From Candidatus Nitrotoga sp. CP45 (GTDB lineage: Bacteria > Pseudomonadota > Gammaproteobacteria > Burkholderiales > Gallionellaceae), in NCBI GenBank assembly GCA_945874105.1, contig CAMCFJ010000011.1, positions 1 through 64,000 on the forward strand: a DNA stretch of 64,000 bases, read 5' to 3'. Both the position numbers and the translations under genes were made by a program. A model generated the notes under the pieces. The model was not told the origin of the DNA. It saw only the letters and a list, made by a program, of their open reading frames with translations, and ran no database searches. The first letter of the stretch is position 1. Every line of letters begins with the position of its first letter. Of the stretch, positions 9,054 through 17,676 are shown piece after piece.

Positions 9054-9941
9054 ATGAGTAAAAGAATATCAAGAAATTTATGGAATATCATTCTGACTGT
9101 TGTCGCAATTTGCGGCAACATCTGTTTACCTGCACCAGCGTTTTCACAAAGTGACATTGACATTGAGTTCAGGGGCAAAGATCAAATTGTCAATTCTCTG
9201 TCTTTACGCGACCTTGCCAATGCCACTCCAGCAATTTCGTTAAAAATTTTCGAGATCCACGAAAAAAAAGAGCGCATCTACAAAGCTTATCCTGCCCGAA
9301 CGCTTTTTGACAAAGCATTTGGCAAAGAGTGGGGGAAAGCAGAGGAGATCGTATTCATTTCCATGGATGGATATCAAGCGAGCATTCCGGTAACAAAGTT
9401 CCTCTCCCATGACGCCTATTTCGCCTTTGCTCACGACGACGACTCGCCATTTACGATGACCAACTTACTACAAAATAATGAGGTGGTACCACTCGGGCCG
9501 CTCTACTTAATCTGGGACAACATGAAATCAAAAGTGCTGCTTGAGGATGGCGCGTCTGACATGCCTTACCAGGTTAAGAGTATCGAACTCGCGACATTTG
9601 CGACTCGCTTTCCGAATCTTTCCCCGCCAGCCAAGGCATCCGCAGAAGCGCAGCATGGTTTCTTGCACTTTCGCAAGTATTGTATGGCATGCCATACAAT
9701 TAACGGTGAAGGCGGCGGCAAGGCTCCTGAGCTGAATTACCCGACGAGTGTGACCGAGTACATCAAGCCTGAATACCTGACTCGCTGGATCGAGAATCCA
9801 TCAAGTATCCGACTCAACACGCTGATGCCTGGACTTGCACAAGAGATCCCTGATCGAGCGAACGTCACAAAAGAAATCATCGCCTATCTCAAGGCCATGA
9901 GCACAACAAAACGTAGCCCGAAGCGTCAAGATATCCACTGA
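9054..9941 (+). CDS. Monohaem c-type cytochrome with N-terminal molybdopterin-domain-like region
   Basis: A 295-residue exported protein with a signal segment ending in PAPAFS. Residues ~30-185 resemble a sulfite-oxidase/molybdopterin-binding fold (FRGKD.IVNSLSLRDLAN..., then IFISMDGYQASIPV), but no cofactor cysteine is apparent. Residues ~195-285 form a class I cytochrome c domain with CMACH at 210-214 and a distal LMPGL methionine. It is probably a periplasmic electron carrier. The gene stands alone. The partner oxidase or reductase is not visible nearby. Confidence 0.75.
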   Translation: MSKRISRNLWNIILTVVAICGNICLPAPAFSQSDIDIEFRGKDQIVNSLSLRDLANATPAISLKIFEIHEKKERIYKAYPARTLFDKAFGKEWGKAEEIVFISMDGYQASIPVTKFLSHDAYFAFAHDDDSPFTMTNLLQNNEVVPLGPLYLIWDNMKSKVLLEDGASDMPYQVKSIELATFATRFPNLSPPAKASAEAQHGFLHFRKYCMACHTINGEGGGKAPELNYPTSVTEYIKPEYLTRWIENPSSIRLNTLMPGLAQEIPDRANVTKEIIAYLKAMSTTKRSPKRQDIH

Positions 9942-10076
9942 GCGCCAGCCTGATGCTATGGAACGAGCGAAGCAAACGCCGGGTAGATCGAGCTCTCTTA
10001 CCAGCTGATCTGATCGTCGAATATGTCAGAAATATTTTTAAAGTTATACTGAAAAACTTAACTGCAAAACCTTCTA

Positions 10077-12386
10077 ATGAAAATTATTGATTCTTCAAAT
10101 TCAAAATTAACTGGCTTCGCGATGGAAACTGGACAAGCTATCACGATCACGCTTTGCTGCGTGGACTGTATCAATCATGAACTTGCTATCGAAGCATTGA
10201 AAAAATCTAAAGAAAGATGCGTCTTTGACCGCGTAATTTTCCTGACGGATCGAGATTTCTCCCTTCCGGATATTGAAACAATAAAAATACCGCCGATTCG
10301 CTCACGGCAGGAATATTCGATGTTTGTACTGCATGAACTGCATCATTATATTGATAGTGATTTCGCTCTTCTTGTCCAGTGGGACGGCTACATCATTAAC
10401 CCCAACGCATGGACGAATGAATTTCTAAATTTTGACTATATCGGTGCGGTGTGGGGTCATCACAAAGAAGGATTCAGAGTGGGTAACGGTGGCTTTTCGC
10501 TGCGGTCGCGTAAATTGTTACTTGCCACGCGGAAAATCCCGTTCGATGAAGAGTTGGCTGAAGATGAACTGATCGGTCGCAAATATCGCCCCCTGCTGGA
10601 GGAGCAGTACCAAGTGCGGTTCGCGCCGGAATCCGTGGCAGAAATATTTTCCTTCGAAACCACATATCCAGCCCGCCAGCCTTTCGGCTTTCACGGTTTA
10701 TTCAACATATGGATGGCTCTTGCTCCGAATGAAGTGGAAGAATTTATCCATAACCTGCCATCCAATATTACAAATTCCATCCAGTTTTTTCGACTCGGAA
10801 TCAATTACCGGGATCTGCGACAGTTTCATTTCGCTGAGGCAGTCTTTCAGCGCATCCTTGAAAACGATCCTGCGCATTCGGACGCCCGCAGTCAATTGGC
10901 GGCAATGGCAAGTCCCTCTGCTTCAAAATCAATAAGCCGAAACGAGACATGTCCGTGCGGTAGCGGTGAACGTTACAAGAATTGCTGCGGAAAAATTGTC
11001 GTAACCCCTGTTCCACGCGGCGCAACCCGCGAGGATGACATTCAATGGATATTGTCCGTCGCATTAAAGCACCATCAGCTGGGCCATATCGTTCATGCCA
11101 ACACAATTTATGGCTTGATTTTGCACGAACAACCTCAAAATGCAGTTGCGATGCAATACTCAGGGGTCATTGCTTATCAGTCAGGTGCCCACGAAAAAGC
11201 CTTGAAATTGATTGAGCAAGCCATCCAGATTCAGCCGTCGATTCCGGATTTTCATAATAATCTAGGATTGGTGTTTCAAGCCATGGGGGACCATCAACGG
11301 GCTGCTGAATGTTATCGCCAAGCTATTGCCCTTAACGCCAACTATGTGGACGCATATAACAACTTGGGCTTGCTTTTGGAAGCCACAAGACGTCCTGCTG
11401 AAGCAGTTACTTATTATGAAAGAGCTATTGCCTTACGGCCCGATTTTGCTCAGGCACACTGGAACCTTTCACTGACATTACTCGTAATGGGTAATTTTTC
11501 GCGTGGCTGGGATGAATATGAGTGGCGTCTGAAAACGCCAGAACTGGCTGGTGAAGGAAATCGTTTTACGCGCCCGTTATGGAATGGCGAAGACCTTCAC
11601 GGCAAAACAATACTTTTGCACGCAGAACAGGGTTTTGGCGATGCCATACAGTTCATTCGATATGCGCCACTGCTGGCTTCGCTTGGAGGACAAATCTTAT
11701 TTGAATGCAAACCTGCGCTGAAACGCCTATTTAACGAGGTGAAAGGAATACATGAAATCATCTTGCGAGGCGAACCCCTGCCCCAATACGATTTCCATTG
11801 TCCATTACTCAGCCTGCCATCCAGGTTCCGCACAGCCGATGTGGAAATACCAGTAGCGGCTCCTTATCTTTTCCCGGATGAAGGTTTGGTTGAGGATTGG
11901 CGGAAACGCATGCCAAATACAGGGTCAGCATTAAAAGTGGGTTTGATGTGGGCTGGAAGTCCCGGAAACAAGAACGATCTGAATCGCTCCATATCCCTCA
12001 GTCAACTTGATTTGCTTGGGACCGTAGAAAATGTGGTGTTTTTTAACCTGCAAAAAGGCTCTGGGGTGGCTCAAGCAAATAATCCGCTTGCCCATCTCCA
12101 TTTCATCGGCTTGACGGAAGACATCGGAGATTTCGCCAGTACAGCGGCATTAATTGCCAATCTTGATCTCGTGATTTGTGTCGACACATCGGTAGCTCAT
12201 CTTGCGGGAGCTATTGGCAAACCGGCTTGGGTGCTCTTGCCATTTGCGGCGGACTGGCGCTGGCTGCTGGAGAGGGAAGATAGTCCGTGGTATCCGTCCC
12301 TGCGCTTGTTCCGGCAATGCAATATTGGCAACTGGGAAGAGGTGGTGGCGAGAGTGCGAGACGCCTTGTGCAAGATGGCAGCGTAA
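10077..12386 (+). CDS. DUF5672 / SEC-C / TPR / glycosyltransferase fusion
   Basis: A 769-residue protein. The N-terminus (~20-225) resembles DUF5672, a putative GT-A domain (VQWDGYI, YIGAVWGHH, VGNGGFSLRS). A SEC-C zinc motif (CPCGSGERYKNCCG) lies near 296-309. TPR repeats cover ~340-480. The C-terminus resembles the heptosyltransferase-like GT-B domain often found behind TPRs (LLHAEQGFGDAIQF, VGLMWAGSPGNKND, CVDTSVAHLAGA). It could transfer sugars onto a glycan or protein acceptor in the cytoplasm; the acceptor is unknown. It shares the SEC-C/TPR/transferase theme with the gene at 10-2109. Confidence 0.75.
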   Translation: MKIIDSSNSKLTGFAMETGQAITITLCCVDCINHELAIEALKKSKERCVFDRVIFLTDRDFSLPDIETIKIPPIRSRQEYSMFVLHELHHYIDSDFALLVQWDGYIINPNAWTNEFLNFDYIGAVWGHHKEGFRVGNGGFSLRSRKLLLATRKIPFDEELAEDELIGRKYRPLLEEQYQVRFAPESVAEIFSFETTYPARQPFGFHGLFNIWMALAPNEVEEFIHNLPSNITNSIQFFRLGINYRDLRQFHFAEAVFQRILENDPAHSDARSQLAAMASPSASKSISRNETCPCGSGERYKNCCGKIVVTPVPRGATREDDIQWILSVALKHHQLGHIVHANTIYGLILHEQPQNAVAMQYSGVIAYQSGAHEKALKLIEQAIQIQPSIPDFHNNLGLVFQAMGDHQRAAECYRQAIALNANYVDAYNNLGLLLEATRRPAEAVTYYERAIALRPDFAQAHWNLSLTLLVMGNFSRGWDEYEWRLKTPELAGEGNRFTRPLWNGEDLHGKTILLHAEQGFGDAIQFIRYAPLLASLGGQILFECKPALKRLFNEVKGIHEIILRGEPLPQYDFHCPLLSLPSRFRTADVEIPVAAPYLFPDEGLVEDWRKRMPNTGSALKVGLMWAGSPGNKNDLNRSISLSQLDLLGTVENVVFFNLQKGSGVAQANNPLAHLHFIGLTEDIGDFASTAALIANLDLVICVDTSVAHLAGAIGKPAWVLLPFAADWRWLLEREDSPWYPSLRLFRQCNIGNWEEVVARVRDALCKMAA

Positions 12387-12432
12387 TCGCTCATGCGAAT
12401 TTCATTGCGTTTCTGGATTTAAATTAAAATAT

Positions 12433-13077
12433 TCACAATTTACTTTCTGCCACCAACGCCGGATTCAACTGCGGATCGTTGTACATTTTGAACTGACGAT
12501 AAACTTTGAAGTATGCTCGGCCCGCCTGTGTATCAGCTAGCAACTCGTCCAGGCAAGCACCCAAGTCGCTGCGCTGCTGATTCAACCGCTCCAATTTTCT
12601 ATGGCACGTTAAACGGTGAGCTTCATCAACGTCAACACGCTCGGTCTGCTGACGCATGGCGCATATCTTCAGTGCGAGAATCGACATCCTATCCACCATA
12701 CTACCCGCGGTCTCGCTATTCAAACGCGCGCCCGTTGTTATTTTGATGATCGGCGCATCAGTTCGTACAGAGACCGCATCCACCAACTCAAAGGCGATTA
12801 AGAACTGCTCATCAATGCATTCAATGGCGTCGTTGCGGGCCTGATTGTAGCGATCAATAGCGCGTTTATTAACGGCGATATCCATGTCGCTGACATGAGT
12901 ACGGCGAGCCAAATCTTCCTCCGCCCAAAGCAGGCAATTGTTGCAATGATTCTTGATGATCCACTTCCATAACTCAGTCCCTTCGGCATCATGTATGACC
13001 GAAGATACAGGCCAAGATGGGTTAGCCAAGTAACTGTCGTGGAAGGTGGTAACAAAATGACTGGCAATCAGACACAT
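12433..13077 (-). CDS. DUF4254 family protein
   Basis: A 214-residue protein resembling DUF4254, a helical family of unknown function often encoded beside glycosyltransferases. Visible features are an N-terminal FHDSYLANPS...WKWIIKNHCNNCLLWAEED and a following R.NA.RNDAIE-type helical stretch. It converges on the SEC-C glycosyltransferase gene, with 46 bases between the stops. The Shine-Dalgarno is weak (AAAGAAAATTAAT). A role in the same glycosylation pathway is inferred from position only. Confidence 0.7.
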   Translation of the reverse strand: MCLIASHFVTTFHDSYLANPSWPVSSVIHDAEGTELWKWIIKNHCNNCLLWAEEDLARRTHVSDMDIAVNKRAIDRYNQARNDAIECIDEQFLIAFELVDAVSVRTDAPIIKITTGARLNSETAGSMVDRMSILALKICAMRQQTERVDVDEAHRLTCHRKLERLNQQRSDLGACLDELLADTQAGRAYFKVYRQFKMYNDPQLNPALVAESKL

Positions 13078-13344
13078 ATTAATTTTCTTTGCTTTTTGCA
13101 GACTGTTATTTTAGCGGATTTCACTGTGCACCTGTAATCGCGAGTGCTTGGCAAGCAAACGATGATTTTACTACGGGAAACTTTGTAGGTAGAGTAACTA
13201 TCGATGATGTGTCAGCGCAAAGTCCGGATAGCTTGTTTACTCATCACAGAATGTCAGTTATTGTTGCCCCCCCTTATAATTTTAAGGGACAATTTGATTC
13301 TTTTTGTCCGTAACATATTCACTTTTTGCAAGGAAGATGTTGGT

Positions 13345-14454
13345 ATGTCCGAGATCGCCAAGATCTGTCAGCTCACCCAAGCTCTCACACAACCGCCATT
13401 GCGCTGGTATTTCGATCCAAAAATTTTGGAGATTGAGCAGCGCCTGCTATTCGACAACGGCCCCGGCTATATCGGGCACGAACTTTTGGTACCAAACCTC
13501 GGCGATTACCATGTTCTGGACTGGATGGATAATGCCAAGATGTTGGTGCGTAATAACAATGGGGTGGAACTGCTCTCCAATATTTGCCGTCATCGTCAGG
13601 CCATCATGCTTGAAGGGCGTGGTAGCGCGAAAAACATTGTGTGCCCGCTGCATCGCTGGACGTACCAACTGGATGGCCAGCTATTGGGAGCACCGCGCTT
13701 TCCCCAGAATCCCTGCCGACACCTCAATAAAACTCCGTTGCAACACTGGAATGGCTTACTGTTCGCAGGTAAACGCAATATTGCCAAGGATCTGGCGAAT
13801 ATCCCTGCGCTAAAGGAACTGGATTTTTCCAATTATCAATTGGATCGTGTAGAGATCGATGAATATGCTTTCAATTGGAAGACTTTCATTGAGGTATACC
13901 AGGAAGACTACCATGTTGCGCCGTTCCATCCCGGCTTGGGTAAGTTCGTCAATTGCGACGATCTGCGCTGGGAATTCGGCGACTGGTACAGCGTGCAAAC
14001 TGTAGGCATCAACCATGATCTACGTAAAGCTGGCAGTGCCGCCTATGGCAGATGGCAGGAACAGGTTCTGCGTTATAACAATGGCACACTGCCCAAATAC
14101 GGCGCGATCTGGCTGACTTATTACCCTAACATCATGGTTGAGTGGTATCCAAATACATTAGTGGTCAGCACTGTCATTCCGCGCGGTGTCGATGCCTGCA
14201 CCAACATTATGGAATTTTACTACCCCGAAGACATCGTGCTATTCGAGCGCGATTTTGTCGAAGCGGAAAAGGCTGCCTACCGCGAAACCGCGCTTGAAGA
14301 TGACACCATCTGCCTGAAAATGCATCAGGGGCGCAAGTGGCTGCACCAGCATGGAATCGAAGATGCTGGCCCGTATCAATCTCCGACCGAGGACGGCCTA
14401 CTGCATTTTCATGAGTTTCTGCGGCGCCAGCTTGATCCGCATTTAGGAGAATGA
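13345..14454 (+). CDS. Rieske non-haem iron oxygenase, alpha-subunit type
   Basis: A 369-residue ring-hydroxylating-type oxygenase. The Rieske [2Fe-2S] ligands are C81-x-H83 and C100-x2-H103, with 16 residues between the pairs. The mononuclear iron site is in EVYQEDYHVAPFH, with an acidic bridge residue. Substrate is not predictable; related proteins act on aromatic acids, quaternary amines and sterol-like compounds. The start was moved to ATG 13345, behind AAGGAAG, because the longer frame begins in non-homologous sequence. No reductase or ferredoxin gene is adjacent. Confidence 0.88.
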   Translation: MSEIAKICQLTQALTQPPLRWYFDPKILEIEQRLLFDNGPGYIGHELLVPNLGDYHVLDWMDNAKMLVRNNNGVELLSNICRHRQAIMLEGRGSAKNIVCPLHRWTYQLDGQLLGAPRFPQNPCRHLNKTPLQHWNGLLFAGKRNIAKDLANIPALKELDFSNYQLDRVEIDEYAFNWKTFIEVYQEDYHVAPFHPGLGKFVNCDDLRWEFGDWYSVQTVGINHDLRKAGSAAYGRWQEQVLRYNNGTLPKYGAIWLTYYPNIMVEWYPNTLVVSTVIPRGVDACTNIMEFYYPEDIVLFERDFVEAEKAAYRETALEDDTICLKMHQGRKWLHQHGIEDAGPYQSPTEDGLLHFHEFLRRQLDPHLGE

Positions 14455-14591
14455 TCATCTTAATCGTCGCTATAAAATACCGCGCATTATCATATCCATG
14501 CAGGCGAGATTCCCGTTTGGTTAAGCAGCTACTTTTCCTCCGGCGCGGGGTTAGCGTTTTTTTTGACAATCCACTGAAGTAATCTGTTGGA

Positions 14592-15440
14592 ATGGGCGCG
14601 CTATGGATGCTGGTCGCCGGGTTCCTGTTCGGCTGGATGGGGGTGTTTGTCAAACTCGGTGCAGAATATTTTTCTCATATTGAATTAGTATTCTATCGCT
14701 CTTCCCTTGGGCTATTGATGATCTACGCCGTCATCCGCCAACAAGGGCTGTCGCTGTCGACCCATCACTTGAAGCAGCACCTGTGGCGTGGCATTTCTGG
14801 CACCATCGCGCTGATGCTATATTTTTACTGCATCACCGTGTTGCCGCTGGCCACCGCAGTAACGCTTAATTACACCGCACCGCTCTACCTCTCTATCCTG
14901 ACCATACTGGCATTCAAGGAACATTTTCGTCCGGCTCTCTCCAGCGCCATCCTGCTGGGATTTTGTGGCGTGATATTGCTACTGCATCCCACGTTAGCCC
15001 AAGATCAACTCATCCCCGGTCTTATCGGGCTGATTTCCGGCCTCTTGGCCGGCATCGCCTACCTCAATGTCAAACAGCTTGGCTTAAGTGGTGAACCGGA
15101 ATGGCGTGTGGTGTTCTATTTCAGTCTGATTGCCACTATTTGCAGCGGTATCGGCATGTTGCTCGGAACCATTCATCCGATCACTTTGCCAGGTTTATTT
15201 ATTTTGCTCGGACTCGGCAGCACTGCCACGCTTGCACAGCTAGCCATGACCCGCGCCTATCGTACCGGGAAAATGCTAGTGGCAGGTAGCTTGTCCTACA
15301 GCACCGTGATATTCGCCAGCATATTCGGCATGATTTTGTGGGACGAGGCATTACCACTGATGGGATGGATAGGCATGGGACTCATCATCGCAGGCGGTGT
15401 GTTAAGCTTGAAACTGGCACCCAAGCACGGCGGCGCATAA
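14592..15440 (+). CDS. EamA/DMT-family transporter
   Basis: A 282-residue inner-membrane protein with about ten hydrophobic helices in two EamA repeats, the second starting near GLISGLLAGIAYLNVKQLG. DMT-family members export or import amino acids and metabolites; the substrate is not evident. The start has only a weak Shine-Dalgarno (TTGGA). A SpoIIAA-like gene follows after 21 bases, so the two are probably co-transcribed. Confidence 0.85.
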   Translation: MGALWMLVAGFLFGWMGVFVKLGAEYFSHIELVFYRSSLGLLMIYAVIRQQGLSLSTHHLKQHLWRGISGTIALMLYFYCITVLPLATAVTLNYTAPLYLSILTILAFKEHFRPALSSAILLGFCGVILLLHPTLAQDQLIPGLIGLISGLLAGIAYLNVKQLGLSGEPEWRVVFYFSLIATICSGIGMLLGTIHPITLPGLFILLGLGSTATLAQLAMTRAYRTGKMLVAGSLSYSTVIFASIFGMILWDEALPLMGWIGMGLIIAGGVLSLKLAPKHGGA

Positions 15441-15461
15441 TTAACGAAGAAGAGACTTAAT

Positions 15462-15812
15462 ATGATCACAATAGAACAAACTCCCACCCTGCTCAACATT
15501 GCTGCACTAGGCGAATTCACGTTGGCTGATTTCAAACGATTCGAGGAGCACGCGCTCTTCATGCTTAAATCACCCGGCACGGTCAACCTGTTGTTCGACC
15601 TACGAGACATGATCAGTTACACGGTGGATGTAGCATGGGAGGAAATCAAATTTTTCAACCGCGAACACCTGCATGCCTTCAGCAAGATTGCAGTTATTAC
15701 TGACGATCAGTGGATCACATGGCAGGCTTGGCTGTCACGCATGTTCGTGGATGCCGATATACGCGTTTTTACCGATTATGAACAAGCAAAAACCTGGGCG
15801 GCCGCAGCTTGA
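15462..15812 (+). CDS. SpoIIAA-like (STAS/SEC14-fold) protein
   Basis: A 116-residue single-domain protein with the SpoIIAA-like pattern: DFKRFEEHA, then LLFDLRDMISYTVDVAWEEIKF, and the C-terminal DIRVFTDYEQAKTW. Family members are soluble and of unknown role; a lipid- or protein-binding function is suggested from the fold. A ribosome-binding site (GAAGAGA) precedes ATG 15462. It follows the transporter gene and precedes the desaturase. Confidence 0.8.
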   Translation: MITIEQTPTLLNIAALGEFTLADFKRFEEHALFMLKSPGTVNLLFDLRDMISYTVDVAWEEIKFFNREHLHAFSKIAVITDDQWITWQAWLSRMFVDADIRVFTDYEQAKTWAAAA

Positions 15813-15876
15813 TATGTTCTTAATTATGTTAAAATGACAAATTGTAATTTATAGCCGATATTTCAGGAGATAGTAA

Positions 15877-17043
15877 ATGTTTTCAGGTTTTATTGATTTG
15901 CCATGGTGGGGCTATATAGTTGTTACGCTGGCCTTAACCCATATTACCATCGCATCTGTTACCATTTTTTTGCACCGCCATCAGGCACATCGCGCACTGA
16001 ATCTGCATGCTGTTCCCAGTCATTTTTTCCGTTTCTGGTTATGGTTAACCACCTCTATCGTCACAAAAGAATGGGTCGCCATTCACCGCAAACACCATGC
16101 CAAATGCGAGACTGCGGAAGATCCACATAGCCCGGTTATTCTGGGCATCAAGAAAGTACTATTGGAAGGTGCTGCTCTCTACCGGAAAGAGGCCCAGAAT
16201 CTGGAAACACTAGACAAATATGGCCACGGCACACCGAACGACTGGCTGGAAAACAATCTTTACAGCAAACGCAGCGAGCTTGGCATCACGCTGATGCTGA
16301 TCATCAACGTACTTTTGTTTGGCCCGCTTGGCCTAACCATCTGGGCCGTGCAAATGGCATGGATACCTATTAATGCAGCCGGCATTGTCAACGGTATTGG
16401 GCACTACTGGGGATATCGCAACTTCCAGACGGCGGACGCTTCCACCAACATCGTGCCGTGGGGTATTTTCATCGGCGGTGAAGAACTGCACAACAACCAC
16501 CACGCTTATGCCTCCTCCGCCAAACTTTCCAACAAATGGTATGAACTCGACATTGGGTGGCTCTACATCCGCGTCCTGGAAACGTTCGGTCTAGCACAAG
16601 TGAAGCGGCGTGCCCCGCGAGTACGCCTGAACCAAGCCAAGACTTCATGTGACATAGAGACCTTGCACGCCGTTATCGCCAACCGCTACGAAGTCACAGC
16701 CAGATATGCCAAATTACTGAAAAAAACCTACTCGGCGGAAATGGCTCGGCTCAAACTGCAAGCCTCGGATAAAATTGATGTAGCGCGCATCAAACACTGG
16801 CTGCACTTGGATGAAAACGTTTTAACCGAGCAACAAAAAACGAAACTCAGCGTAGTGATTAAAGCCAGCAGAATTCTACGTACAACTTATACCCTACGCC
16901 AAGAGTTGGCCGTCGTCTGGCAAAACTCTACGGCCACCAAGGAGCAATTAGTAAAACAATTGGAAGACTGGTGTCATCGGGCGGAGAACAGCGGAATTGC
17001 GGCATTACAGGAGTTTTCCCAACGACTACGTTGTTACGCTTAG
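15877..17043 (+). CDS. Acyl-CoA/acyl-lipid delta-9 type fatty acid desaturase with C-terminal extension
   Basis: A 388-residue membrane di-iron desaturase. The three histidine boxes are HRHQAHR (~35), HRKHHAK (~70) and HNNHHA (~207). Hydrophobic helices lie around residues 5-60 and 140-175. It introduces a cis double bond into acyl chains. The last ~120 residues are a charged helical extension, longer than in minimal bacterial desaturases. AGGAG lies before ATG 15877. The terminator at 17068-17093 ends the transcript. Confidence 0.9.
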   Translation: MFSGFIDLPWWGYIVVTLALTHITIASVTIFLHRHQAHRALNLHAVPSHFFRFWLWLTTSIVTKEWVAIHRKHHAKCETAEDPHSPVILGIKKVLLEGAALYRKEAQNLETLDKYGHGTPNDWLENNLYSKRSELGITLMLIINVLLFGPLGLTIWAVQMAWIPINAAGIVNGIGHYWGYRNFQTADASTNIVPWGIFIGGEELHNNHHAYASSAKLSNKWYELDIGWLYIRVLETFGLAQVKRRAPRVRLNQAKTSCDIETLHAVIANRYEVTARYAKLLKKTYSAEMARLKLQASDKIDVARIKHWLHLDENVLTEQQKTKLSVVIKASRILRTTYTLRQELAVVWQNSTATKEQLVKQLEDWCHRAENSGIAALQEFSQRLRCYA

Positions 17044-17067
17044 CATCCTTCTTTTGCCAACCCAAAC

Positions 17068-17093
17068 AAAAAACCCGCTTAAGCGGGTTTTTT
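17068..17093. terminator. Bidirectional terminator between the desaturase and rpmG
   Basis: A perfect palindrome centred at 17080/17081: AAAAAACCCGCTT paired with AAGCGGGTTTTTT. It has an A-run on one side and a T-run on the other. It can stop transcription of the desaturase (plus) and of rpmB-rpmG (minus). Confidence 0.9.
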
Positions 17094-17118
17094 CATGCGT
17101 TTGAACAAAACGAACAGC

Positions 17119-17274
17119 CTACTTCAGTTTTGTTTCCTTATACATCACATGTTTGCGTACCACTGGATCAAACTTCTTGATCTCAAGCTTTTCCGGCGTA
17201 GTACGCTTGTTTTTGTCCGTAGTATAGAAATGACCAGTACCGGCGCTGGATTCAAGCTTGATTTTTTCACGCAT
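17119..17274 (-). CDS. rpmG: 50S ribosomal protein L33
   Basis: A 51-residue L33 protein: [19 protein letters not shown], then the basic stretch with the conserved [11 protein letters not shown] and MYKETKLK end. It is too short for many gene-callers. It lacks the paired cysteines of zinc-binding L33 forms, so it is a C-minus type. The stop is a TAG. It is downstream of rpmB with 13 bases between, the usual rpmB-rpmG order. Confidence 0.95.
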   Translation of the reverse strand: MREKIKLESSAGTGHFYTTDKNKRTTPEKLEIKKFDPVVRKHVMYKETKLK

Positions 17275-17287
17275 TTTTCGTTACTCC

Positions 17288-17524
17288 TTAAACGTTTTCG
17301 CCGCGTGCGCGCATTTCAAACAACACCGCATCGATACCATTCTTGTCAATGGTACGCAACCCGGCATTTGTCAGGCGCAAGGATATCCAGCGATTTTCAG
17401 TCTCAACCCACAAACGACGACGCTGCAAATTCGGCAGGAAACGACGCTTTGTTCTATTATTGGCGTGAGATACATTATTTCCCACCATCGGGCGTTTCCC
17501 CGTTACTTGACATACGCGAGCCAT
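17288..17524 (-). CDS. rpmB: 50S ribosomal protein L28
   Basis: A 78-residue L28: [23 protein letters not shown], followed by the conserved [14 protein letters not shown] and C-terminal [16 protein letters not shown]. The ATG at 17524 was chosen as the family start; the frame extends upstream but without homology. It is co-transcribed with rpmG. Confidence 0.96.
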   Translation of the reverse strand: MARVCQVTGKRPMVGNNVSHANNRTKRRFLPNLQRRRLWVETENRWISLRLTNAGLRTIDKNGIDAVLFEMRARGENV

Positions 17525-17559
17525 AGCTATTTCCCCAACTAGTTTGCAAAAGAAACGCG

Positions 17560-17589
17560 ATTCTACTATAAAACGTTCTACCTGATCAA
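17560..17589 (-). promoter_or_regulatory. Putative sigma-70 promoter of rpmB-rpmG
   Basis: On the minus strand TTGATC (17584-17589) and TAGAAT (17560-17565) are 18 bases apart. The -10 ends 36 bases upstream of the rpmB ATG. Confidence 0.5.
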
Positions 17590-17676
17590 CCTGCGGTTGT
17601 TTCATCAAGTTAGCGGAGTTAACAATGCCCGCTTTCTCCAATGTTAAATCCTCTGAGTTTTAGCAGCTCAGCATCC

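Noticed and set aside
17095-17526. Long plus-strand frame over rpmB/rpmG
   Set aside because: Shadow of the ribosomal protein genes on the other strand.
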